Part shown: positions 1 through 6,232 of the stretch, in pieces | How the letters are laid out: every line of letters starts with the position of its first letter | Position numbering within the stretch: position 1 is the first letter of the stretch | Position numbers and translations under genes: made by a program | Notes under the pieces: model-generated | The model's database searches: none | Told to the model about the DNA's origin: nothing | What the model saw: only the letters and a program-made list of their open reading frames with translations | Assembly: GCA_017626625.1 (NCBI GenBank) | Contig: JAGAIK010000057.1 | Span: forward strand, 1-8,738 | Length of the DNA: 8,738 nt | Direction of reading: 5' to 3' | Origin: Roseburia sp. | GTDB taxonomy: Bacteria > Bacillota > Clostridia > Lachnospirales > Lachnospiraceae

Positions 1-1
1 G

Positions 2-922
2 TATTATGGAGATACCTCAATGTACGGTTCCTGGGCGGACGGCTTCCATAAGGAGTTTCCGGATATCCCCATCGGTATCAGCGAGTATGGCTGTGAGGGA
101 CTGGACTGGCATTCCTCTGAACCGAAGCAGGGGGATTACACGGAGGAATATCAGGCGCACTGGCATGAAGAGGCAATCAAACAGCTTTTCGTAAGACCTT
201 ATATTTGGGCTACCCACGTGTGGAACATGTTTGATTTTGCTGCGGACGGCAGAAATGAGGGCGGCGAAAACGGACAGAATCATAAGGGACTGGTGACCTT
301 TGACCGGAAATATAAAAAAGATGCTTTCTATGCTTACAAGGCGTGGCTGTCAGATGAGCCTTTCGTGCACATCTGCGGCAAGCGGTACACAGACCGGGTG
401 GAGGAGACAACCAAAGTAACGGTATACTCGAATCTGCCGGAGGTGGAGCTTTTTGTAAACGGCAAAAGTCTGGGACGTCAGAAAAAAGAAGACCATTTCT
501 TCTATTTTGACGTGCCAAACACCGGAGAATCCACATTGACGGCAAAGGCGGGGGATTGCAGTGATGAAAGCCATATCCGTAAGGTGGAGGTCTTTAATGA
601 GAAATACCGCCTGAAAGAGCAGGGGGCGATTATTGACTGGTTCGAGATTGAGGCGCCGGAAGGATATTTCTCTTTGAATGATACCTTAGGAGATATCATG
701 GACACCGAGCAGGGGAAGGCGCTGATAAATCAATTGTTGAGAACCATGTCTGCCACGATAGGCATGGATTTGGGGGAGAATAATGAGATGGTAAGGGATG
801 CGATGGGCGGGGCGACCGTTCTGCGTCTGATGAATACGGTGGGGAATTTCGGAGTGAAAAATCCCACCAGGGAAGAACTGCTGGCGCTGAATGCGCAGTT
901 GAATGCGATTCCGAGAAACTGA
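2..922 (+). CDS. Glycoside hydrolase family 2 protein (beta-galactosidase/beta-glucuronidase type), 3' end only
   Basis: The reading frame is open from the window edge, so the N-terminal sugar-binding, immunoglobulin-like and most TIM-barrel parts lie upstream. The 306 visible residues begin in the catalytic barrel. The motif GISEYG places the likely nucleophile glutamate at visible residue 28 (codon 83-85), as in family 2 retaining glycosidases. The barrel ends in the segment around FDFAADGRNEGG and NHKGLVTFDR (residues about 76-105), usual for this family. Residues about 115-200 look like a beta-sandwich of the DUF4982 kind (VYSNLPEVELFVNGKSLG). The last ~100 residues are a helical tail that I cannot assign. 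The enzyme probably hydrolyses a beta-linked galactoside or glucuronide; the substrate cannot be told from this end. No signal peptide can be assessed. The gene faces the convergent regulator gene and is probably unrelated to the redox operon beyond it. Confidence 0.9.
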   Translation, partial: YYGDTSMYGSWADGFHKEFPDIPIGISEYGCEGLDWHSSEPKQGDYTEEYQAHWHEEAIKQLFVRPYIWATHVWNMFDFAADGRNEGGENGQNHKGLVTFDRKYKKDAFYAYKAWLSDEPFVHICGKRYTDRVEETTKVTVYSNLPEVELFVNGKSLGRQKKEDHFFYFDVPNTGESTLTAKAGDCSDESHIRKVEVFNEKYRLKEQGAIIDWFEIEAPEGYFSLNDTLGDIMDTEQGKALINQLLRTMSATIGMDLGENNEMVRDAMGGATVLRLMNTVGNFGVKNPTREELLALNAQLNAIPRN

Positions 923-953
923 CTGCATACTGATTTTGCACCAGATTAAGAAA

Positions 954-1016
954 GAGACAGCTCTGTAGAGTTTGAGCTTTTTAAAGCCAGAAAGCTCCAC
1001 AGGGCTGTCTCCTTTT
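954..1016. terminator. Long hairpin between convergent genes, probable bidirectional terminator
   Basis: GAGACAGC at 954-961 pairs perfectly with GCTGTCTC at 1004-1011. The stem continues with 962-966 against 999-1003 (one G-U pair), then after an internal loop 974-980 (GAGCTTT) pairs with 991-997 (AAAGCTC) around a 10-base loop. On the + strand it is followed by CTTTTATTCTT, and on the - strand by TTTCTTAAT, so both directions have a modest U tract. It lies between the glycosidase stop (922) and the regulator stop (1015), as expected for a shared rho-independent terminator. Confidence 0.8.
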
Positions 1017-1413
1017 ATTCTTCTGTCCGGATTAAATTACTTATATACGGACGTGCACCGGAAAGCACTTCGTCATAGAAATTCTGTTTCCAGTCAATAT
1101 AGGCAACGCTGTCCTCTAATTCTTGGATGGAATCAAGCAGCGCCTCACGTTTTTTTGTCAGCATTTCTTTGCGCAGCATAATGGTGGATTCTCCCTGCAG
1201 GCAGAGTTCTAAATATTCTTTCATTTCCTGAATGCTCATGCCGCATCTCTTTAAGCAGGAGAGGTCTTTAATCCATTTTACATCCCTCTCATCAAAAACC
1301 CGGCGGTTATTGCTGTCTCTTTTGACATTGGGAATCAGCCCCTCATTGCAATAATATTTTAAAGTCTGGTAGGTCATATCCAGTTCCCGGCAGACCTGCA
1401 TCATCGTATACAT
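1015..1413 (-). CDS. MerR-family transcriptional regulator, AdhR/NmlR-like
   Basis: A 132-residue protein with the MerR layout. A winged helix-turn-helix occupies residues 1-70 (YTMMQVCRELDMTYQTLKYY, then EGLIP and the wing RDSNNRRVF), followed by a helical dimerisation arm at about 76-108 rich in Lys and Glu, and a short C-terminus. No large ligand-binding domain and no terminal metal-binding cysteine loop are present. Cysteines lie at 8, 22, 53, 57 and 71; Cys53 in the WIKDLSCLK segment aligns by eye with the single redox/aldehyde-sensing cysteine of B. subtilis AdhR (Cys52). The start is supported by AGGAGG (complement of 1422-1427) eight bases upstream. The gene is divergent from the aldehyde reductase, and a MerR-type operator lies between them, so it probably activates that gene and represses itself when electrophiles or aldehydes modify it. 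The family call is secure; the inducer is inferred. Confidence 0.9.
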   Translation of the reverse strand: MYTMMQVCRELDMTYQTLKYYCNEGLIPNVKRDSNNRRVFDERDVKWIKDLSCLKRCGMSIQEMKEYLELCLQGESTIMLRKEMLTKKREALLDSIQELEDSVAYIDWKQNFYDEVLSGARPYISNLIRTEE

Positions 1414-1471
1414 AGTGATTGCCTCCTGTTTTGTTCACAAAAAATTCATAAGGAAAATTTGCCGATACGTA

Positions 1472-1502
1472 TTGACCGGTAGTAACTACCGCAAATTATA
1501 AT
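1472..1502 (+). promoter_or_regulatory. MerR-type promoter with 19-bp spacer and palindromic operator
   Basis: The -35 box TTGACC (1472-1477) and perfect -10 box TATAAT (1497-1502) are separated by 19 bp rather than the usual 17. The spacer contains the perfect inverted repeat GGTAG-TAA-CTACC (1478-1490), extended one pair by C1477/G1491. An over-long spacer filled by a dyad is the hallmark of promoters that MerR-family proteins activate by twisting the DNA. The predicted transcript start is near 1509, giving a leader of about 70 nt before the reductase start at 1580. No equally good promoter for the regulator was found on the - strand, but its transcription must cross or abut this site. Confidence 0.8.
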
Positions 1503-1540
1503 CGGTTATGACAATCGGTTCAAACAAACGTATTATGACA
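1500..1540. repeat. Short direct repeats in the operon leader
   Basis: AATCGGTT occurs at 1500-1507 and again at 1513-1520, and TTATGACA occurs at 1506-1513 and 1533-1540. These lie just downstream of the MerR-type -10 box, largely within the predicted leader. They could be a second regulator's site or chance; nothing in the sequence settles it. Confidence 0.35.
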
Positions 1541-1579
1541 CAGAAACAGTAAAATTGCAAGGATAAGGAGGATTTTACG

Positions 1580-2725
1580 ATGAACAAATTTACATTTTCA
1601 TATCCCACAAAGGTTTATTTTGGAGAGGGAAGCGCCGCACAGGCCTTTGCCGCAGAGCTTGGCAAAGCAGGTGAAACGGTGATGCTTGCTTTTGGCGGCG
1701 GTTCTGTAAAAAAGAACGGTGTTTATGATGAGATGAAAACAATGCTTACCCAGGCGGGCAAAAAAGTAGTGGATTTCTCCGGAATTATGTCAAATCCCAC
1801 TTACACTAAAGTGCAGGAAGGGGCAGCGCTGGCACGAAAGCAGCATGTGGACTTCATTCTGGCGGTAGGCGGCGGCAGTGTTATCGACTGCTGCAAGGTG
1901 ATTTCCGCGCAGGCGAGGTTGGAGGAAGATATTTGGGACATGGAGTATGGCAAAGGAAAATTCCCCACAGCCGGGATTCCCATGGGTGCGGTTGTGACGG
2001 CGTCCGGCACCGGTGCGGAAATGAATGCAGGTGCAGTCATTACTTATGAGGAGAAGAAGTGGAAAGGTCCGGTCTTTGGAACAGCAGCGTCCTTTGCTGT
2101 TCTTGACCCCGCATATACCATGTCGGTACCGCCGCTGCAGGTGATGTCCGGAGCATTTGATACCTTGAGTCATGCAATGGAAACCTACCTCGGCAATTCG
2201 GATGAAGATAATGTATCCGATGATGTGGCGCTGGCAGTGATGAAAAATACGGTAGTCAATATGCGCCGGTTGTTGAAAGACATGAACGATAGAACGGCAA
2301 GAAGCAATCTGATGTGGGATTCAGCTATGGCGGAAAACGGAATTTTAAAATGCGGCCGCCTGACGGATTTTCAGGCGCACCAGATGGAACATCAGCTTGG
2401 AGCTTATACGGACTGCAATCACGGGCAGGGGCTGGCAGTCATTCATCCCGCTTATTACCGCCACATCGTGAAGGATGCGCCGGAAAAATTTACCCGGTTT
2501 GCAAAGGAGGTATTCGGTGTAGATACTGCGGAGGCTGGTGTGGATGCTCTGGAAGATTTCATCAGAGAGTGCGGGCTGCCCACGAAAATGAGCCAGTTGA
2601 AATCCACAGTGGAGATTACACCGGAGGTACTGCGTCAGGTGGCGGATACCTGCAACATTATCAAATGCAATCCCCGTGAGCTTGACCGGGAGGAAATTTA
2701 TCAGATTCTGATGGAGTGCCTGTAA
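1580..2725 (+). CDS. YqhD-like metal-dependent alcohol dehydrogenase / aldehyde reductase
   Basis: A 381-residue member of the iron-containing (group III) alcohol dehydrogenases, close in length to E. coli YqhD (387). It should reduce short-chain or reactive aldehydes to alcohols in the cytosol, probably with NADPH. The N-terminal cofactor half shows FGGGSVKKNG (38-47) and AVGGGSVID (95-103). The C-terminal half carries the metal site: D194 and H198 (FDTLSH), H267 (DFQAH) and H281 (CNHGQG), which are the same residue numbers I recall for the YqhD zinc ligands. AAGGAGG at 1565-1571 sits eight bases before the ATG. It is the first gene behind the MerR-type promoter and the most likely direct target of the divergent regulator, which suggests aldehyde detoxification rather than bulk alcohol fermentation. 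A butanol dehydrogenase role is the main alternative. Confidence 0.92.
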   Translation: MNKFTFSYPTKVYFGEGSAAQAFAAELGKAGETVMLAFGGGSVKKNGVYDEMKTMLTQAGKKVVDFSGIMSNPTYTKVQEGAALARKQHVDFILAVGGGSVIDCCKVISAQARLEEDIWDMEYGKGKFPTAGIPMGAVVTASGTGAEMNAGAVITYEEKKWKGPVFGTAASFAVLDPAYTMSVPPLQVMSGAFDTLSHAMETYLGNSDEDNVSDDVALAVMKNTVVNMRRLLKDMNDRTARSNLMWDSAMAENGILKCGRLTDFQAHQMEHQLGAYTDCNHGQGLAVIHPAYYRHIVKDAPEKFTRFAKEVFGVDTAEAGVDALEDFIRECGLPTKMSQLKSTVEITPEVLRQVADTCNIIKCNPRELDREEIYQILMECL

Positions 2726-2774
2726 GGAGGGCGGCTGCGAAGCGAAAAGCAACGATGGATGGGAGGATAAGTAC

Positions 2775-3494
2775 ATGAAACGACCATATACAGTATGTCA
2801 TATATTAAGTGCTCTGGATGGAAAAATCACAGGGGCTTTTATGGGAACGGAAGCTGCCGGGGCAGTAAGTGAGGAATATGCCCGCATCCGTTCTGAGTAC
2901 CAGGCGGATGCCTGGCTTTACGGAACAGTGACGACAAAGGAATTTACCGGAGGGCGAAAGCCAAAGCTTGAACCGACGGCAGAGGTTCCTGACGGTGACT
3001 TTGTAGCAGATAATCATGCGCCGCTTTATTATGTTTCCGTGGATACCCAGGGAGAAATCGGCTGGGAATCGGGAATCTTCCGCAAAGCAGGAAGACCCGA
3101 CGCTCATGTAATTGAAATCCTGACAGAACAGACCCCGGCGGCTTATCGGGCCTATCTTCGCGGACGCGGCGTGTCTTATATTTTGGCAGGTTCGGAAATG
3201 CTAGACTGCAAGCTGGCTTTGGAAAAGTTATATCAATTCTTTAGAATCGATACGTTGATGATTTGCGGCGGAGGCACAATTAACTGGACATTTTTGCATC
3301 AGGGCACAGTGGATGAGTTGAGCCTTTTGATTGCCCCGGCTGCGGACGGAAATCCGGATTCCGTAACGGTGTTTGAACAATCACCAATGCTTTCACCGGG
3401 GAATCCGGCAGTTTTCCAGCTTAAGAATGTAGAGCGGCTGAAAGGCGATGGTATCCGGTTGGTATATACGGTAAGTAATAAGGGGCAAAGATGA
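2775..3494 (+). CDS. RibD C-terminal-domain (dihydrofolate reductase-like) NAD(P)H reductase
   Basis: A 239-residue stand-alone reductase domain of the kind found at the C-terminus of RibD, with the dihydrofolate reductase fold. Visible hallmarks are an early SALDGKI (12-18), the strand-loop region around DAWLYGTVT (45-53), and a glycine-rich cofactor loop ICGGGTIN (163-170) followed by the VDELSLLIAP strand (179-188). The deaminase domain of full RibD is absent, so it may act on a pteridine- or flavin-like compound, or be a general NADPH reductase; the substrate is unknown. GGGAGG at 2760-2765 supports the start. It begins 49 bases after the aldehyde reductase, and its stop overlaps the next start by four bases (ATGA at 3491-3494), so it is part of the same transcript. 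Confidence 0.82.
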   Translation: MKRPYTVCHILSALDGKITGAFMGTEAAGAVSEEYARIRSEYQADAWLYGTVTTKEFTGGRKPKLEPTAEVPDGDFVADNHAPLYYVSVDTQGEIGWESGIFRKAGRPDAHVIEILTEQTPAAYRAYLRGRGVSYILAGSEMLDCKLALEKLYQFFRIDTLMICGGGTINWTFLHQGTVDELSLLIAPAADGNPDSVTVFEQSPMLSPGNPAVFQLKNVERLKGDGIRLVYTVSNKGQR

Positions 3495-4459
3495 AAAGAA
3501 AAATGGTTCCAATAATTTGTATGGTTATACTTTTGATGATATCTGCTGTCGGACGTACTTTTAGAAACAAAAATTATTTGTCAGCTAAAATTCAACCTGC
3601 GGAAACGGCGGCAGAGGAGAAAACAGAACTCTTGCCCGAGTTAGAAATGAGGGACGATTTGGTATCAGAGGATGTTATTTACGAATATGAGATACAGGAA
3701 CTTTATGCAAGGCGGAATGAAAAACAGATTTACGGTGTGGTTTATGTTCCGCAAGATGCAGGTGAGAAAATGCCGACAGTCATCTTCTCTCACGGTTTTG
3801 GGGGCAATTATCAGGTCGGAACGCAATATGCCGAAGCACTTGCCGCAAAAGGGTATGTGGTGTATTGCTTTGATTTCTGCGGTGGCGGTCCGGACAGCAG
3901 AAGTGACGGCTCCACTCTGGAAATGTCTGTTTTTACGGAGCAGGCGGATTTAGAGGCAGTTATTGATATGATGCAGGAGCAGTCTTTTGTGGACAGCAGA
4001 AATATTTTTCTCATGGGAACCAGTATGGGAGGTGCGGTATCAGCAATCACAGCAGCAGCCCATGAAGATGAGATTCAAGGCGCAATCCTGTTGTATCCGG
4101 CGTTTGTGCTGGTAGACGACGCAAAAGAGAAGTTTGGCAGTACAGCGGATATTCCGGACACTTACTACCACATGTGGATGACTGTCGGTCGTGTTTTTGC
4201 GGAGGATTTGCTGGATTATGACATTTATGGAACGATTTCGGCTTATAAAAAGGATGTGCTGCTGATTCACGGGGATGCCGACGGTATTGTTCCCATCTCC
4301 TATTCTAAGAAAGCAGTCCAGGCTTATGATTCGGCTCGGTTGGAAGTGCTTCCGGGGGCAGGACATGGCTTTTCCGGCGAGGATGCCGGACAGGCAATCG
4401 ACTGGATATTGGAATATTTGAATACGCATAAAGCGTCGGGAAAGGATGGTACACAATGA
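3491..4459 (+). CDS. Membrane-anchored or exported alpha/beta hydrolase
   Basis: A 322-residue serine hydrolase with an N-terminal basic-hydrophobic segment (MKRKMVPIICMVILLMISAV, residues 1-20). It has no lipobox, so it is probably an uncleaved anchor or a signal sequence, putting the enzyme outside the membrane. A spacer of about 40 residues leads to the catalytic domain. The oxyanion region is SHGFGG (100-105), the nucleophile elbow is GTSMGG with Ser178, the likely acid is Asp264 in HGDADGIVP, and the base is His292 in GAGHGF, so the catalytic triad looks complete. Relatives include dienelactone-hydrolase-like enzymes and peptide or ester hydrolases; the substrate is not evident. It overlaps the genes on both sides by four bases, which suggests translational coupling to the reductase before it and the flavodoxin after it. 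Confidence 0.87.
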   Translation: MKRKMVPIICMVILLMISAVGRTFRNKNYLSAKIQPAETAAEEKTELLPELEMRDDLVSEDVIYEYEIQELYARRNEKQIYGVVYVPQDAGEKMPTVIFSHGFGGNYQVGTQYAEALAAKGYVVYCFDFCGGGPDSRSDGSTLEMSVFTEQADLEAVIDMMQEQSFVDSRNIFLMGTSMGGAVSAITAAAHEDEIQGAILLYPAFVLVDDAKEKFGSTADIPDTYYHMWMTVGRVFAEDLLDYDIYGTISAYKKDVLLIHGDADGIVPISYSKKAVQAYDSARLEVLPGAGHGFSGEDAGQAIDWILEYLNTHKASGKDGTQ

Positions 4460-5136
4460 AAATCAGAAAAAATATTTTACTTCTTACTTTGATGTTGGCT
4501 CTCAGTTTTGTACTGGCAGCTTGCGGCAACAACAACCCTTCCGCAGAAACATCTTCTGCGGCTGATAAGACTGAAACTGCGGCGGAGACGCTGCAAACAG
4601 AAGAGCCTGCGGAAAACGTGAGTGAGGAATCTACAGAAGAACCGGAAACAACGGAATCGGAAACCATAGAGCCGGATGCCAATAGCGGAAATGTCTTGAT
4701 TGCATATTTTTCTTATACAGGAAATACTGAGGAAGCAGCGCAGATGATTGCGGAATATACAGGAGGTACTTTGGCTGAAATTCAGCGGGCAGAAGAATAT
4801 GGAGATTTGCAGGAGGAAGCCGAAGCGGAAATTTTGGATGGCGTACACCCGGAGATTACCGTGTCCGTGGACAGTATTGAGGAATATGACACAATTTTCG
4901 TGGGCTATCCCATTTGGTGGGACGAAGCTCCGGCTATGATAGCGACTTTCCTTGCAGAGAATGATTTTTCGGGTAAGACGCTCATCCCTTTCTGCACCAG
5001 CTCCAGTGACGATATTGGCAACAGCCTCCATATTTTCAACGAGCTTTGCCCGGATGCGGTGATTGCAGAGGGACTTACTGCAAACGACCTGAATGATATT
5101 GAGCCCTGGCTTCAGGGGATTGGACTTCTGGAATAA
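4456..5136 (+). CDS. Flavodoxin-domain lipoprotein, acidic tether
   Basis: A 226-residue exported flavodoxin. The signal peptide ends in the lipobox VLAAC, with Cys23 as the predicted lipidated residue. Residues 24-78 form a flexible tether rich in Glu, Thr, Ser and Ala, with about 14 glutamates. The flavodoxin_4-like domain starts at about 79: NVLIAYFSYTGNTEE holds the FMN phosphate loop (S86-T91, SYTGNT), GYPIWW (150-155) supplies the aromatic flavin-facing loop, and FSGKTLIPFCTS (171-182) is the third strand and loop. Flavodoxins carry one or two electrons on noncovalent FMN; here the carrier would be held on the outer face of the membrane. AAAGGA at 4441-4446 serves the start. No covalent flavinylation motif is present. 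The electron partners are unknown; the cyclophilin-like lipoprotein follows directly. Confidence 0.9.
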   Translation: MKIRKNILLLTLMLALSFVLAACGNNNPSAETSSAADKTETAAETLQTEEPAENVSEESTEEPETTESETIEPDANSGNVLIAYFSYTGNTEEAAQMIAEYTGGTLAEIQRAEEYGDLQEEAEAEILDGVHPEITVSVDSIEEYDTIFVGYPIWWDEAPAMIATFLAENDFSGKTLIPFCTSSSDDIGNSLHIFNELCPDAVIAEGLTANDLNDIEPWLQGIGLLE

Positions 5137-5141
5137 AGGAG
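5137..5141 (+). promoter_or_regulatory. Ribosome binding site choosing start 5149
   Basis: AGGAG lies one base before an ATG at 5143 but seven bases before a second in-frame ATG at 5149. Only the latter has workable spacing, so the cyclophilin-like lipoprotein is called from 5149. Confidence 0.75.
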
Positions 5142-5148
5142 AATGCCT

Positions 5149-5661
5149 ATGTACAAAAAAACACTTAGCGTCGGAGTGTTATGCCTTATGCTTGGTTCTC
5201 TGACGGCTTGCGGAACAATCGGACAGCGGGAGGCAAGAACGCCGGATATATCTGAGAACAGCAGCTATGAGAGCGTAGAGGGTACGCAAATCAAAGTGAT
5301 TACCGAAGATACGGAGGTAGTTATTACATTAAATGATTCGAGGGCTGCTGCGGATTTGGTGGCAATGCTGCCACTGGAAATGACTCTAATCGAGCGGAAC
5401 AGCTTTGCGAAAGGCATGACGCTGCCGGAGCATCTTTCCTCTGTAGAATCGACAACAAGAGTATATGAAATCGGAGATTTTGGCTATTGGAACGCCGGAC
5501 CTGACCTTGCGATTTTCTATGACGATATTTACGAACAGACAATTGTTGATGTGATTCCCTTAGGTCATGCGCAAACAGGGGCAGAGACAATGGCAAACGA
5601 ATCCGGAACAGTACGCTTGGAATTAGTGAGCGAGGAAGGAGAACAAACGGAAAATGAGTAA
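5149..5661 (+). CDS. Cyclophilin-like-fold lipoprotein
   Basis: A 170-residue exported protein. The signal peptide ends in the lipobox SLTAC, with Cys21 predicted to be lipidated, followed by a short linker (22-46). Residues about 48-160 match the cyclophilin-like domain (DUF369/Cyclophil_like type) found in bacteria. Landmarks are the strand IKVITEDTEVVITLNDS, the AADLVAMLPLEMTL segment (67-80), YEIGDFGYW (106-114), the DLAIFYDD strand (119-126) and a final VRLEL. These domains share a barrel with peptidyl-prolyl isomerases but have not, as far as I know, been shown to be isomerases. Such domains are often encoded beside or fused to flavodoxins in Clostridia and Bacteroidetes (recalled, not checked), and here the gene starts 12 bases after one. 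It overlaps the next gene by eight bases. Its function is unknown; a partner or chaperone of the flavodoxin is plausible. Confidence 0.82.
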   Translation: MYKKTLSVGVLCLMLGSLTACGTIGQREARTPDISENSSYESVEGTQIKVITEDTEVVITLNDSRAAADLVAMLPLEMTLIERNSFAKGMTLPEHLSSVESTTRVYEIGDFGYWNAGPDLAIFYDDIYEQTIVDVIPLGHAQTGAETMANESGTVRLELVSEEGEQTENE

Positions 5662-6196
5662 GAATATATTGATTATTTCATCCAGCCCTCGTAAGGGCGG
5701 CAATTCAGACACCCTTTGCGATTATTTTATGAAAGGGGCGGAAGAAGCGGGAAACCATGTGGACAAAATCCGGCTTGCGGAGTTGAAAATCGGCTATTGT
5801 TCCGCCTGCTATGCTTGTAAAACAAAGGGGCATTGTGTAAAAAAGGACGATATGGAGCAGGTCATTACGAAAATGCGGAATGCGGATGTGATTGTTTTGG
5901 CTACTCCCGTATATTTCTACACCATGTGTGCGCAGATGAAAACCATGATTGACCGTACTTTGGGCGGAGCGCAGAAAGCTGGTCTGGAAAATAAGGAATT
6001 TTATCTGATGGCTACTGCTGCGGATGGAAAGGCGGCAATGGAACGGACGATTGACGGGCTGCGCGGCTACCTGGAATGTCTGCCGGGAGCAAGAGAGATG
6101 GGAGTCATCTATGGCGCAGGAGCCTGGCAGATTGGCGATATTGAAAGAAACCCTGCATTGCAGGAAGCATACCAGATGGGAAAAAACATCTGTTGA
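5654..6196 (+). CDS. Flavodoxin-family NAD(P)H-dependent FMN reductase, iron-sulfur flavoprotein (Isf) type
   Basis: A 180-residue cytosolic flavoprotein with no signal peptide, unlike its exported neighbours. The N-terminal FMN phosphate loop is ISSSPRKGGNSDTL (8-21). It is followed by the compact cysteine cluster C49-x2-C52-x2-C55-x5-C61 (CSACYACKTKGHC), which fits the C-x2-C-x2-C-x4-7-C 4Fe-4S motif of archaeal/clostridial iron-sulfur flavoproteins. TPVYFYTMCAQMKTMIDR (84-101) is the usual flavin-contacting loop and helix. Members move electrons between ferredoxin or NAD(P)H and other acceptors, including quinones and oxygen species. It could supply or consume cytosolic electrons for the operon. 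AAGGAG at 5636-5641 precedes the ATG by 12 bases, inside the end of the previous gene. A plain NADPH-quinone/FMN reductase without a cluster is the alternative. Confidence 0.87.
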   Translation: MSKNILIISSSPRKGGNSDTLCDYFMKGAEEAGNHVDKIRLAELKIGYCSACYACKTKGHCVKKDDMEQVITKMRNADVIVLATPVYFYTMCAQMKTMIDRTLGGAQKAGLENKEFYLMATAADGKAAMERTIDGLRGYLECLPGAREMGVIYGAGAWQIGDIERNPALQEAYQMGKNIC

Positions 6197-6232
6197 TATA
6201 GATTACGATAAAAAGTAAAGGAGCAAAATTCG

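Noticed and set aside
1467..1489. Promoter for the regulator on the - strand (TTGCGG - 17 - TACGTA)
   Set aside because: The spacing is right, but the -10 candidate matches only two consensus positions, so it was not annotated.
2345..2776. - strand open frame opposite the aldehyde reductase gene
   Set aside because: It is a reverse-complement shadow of a conserved gene with no recognisable domain.
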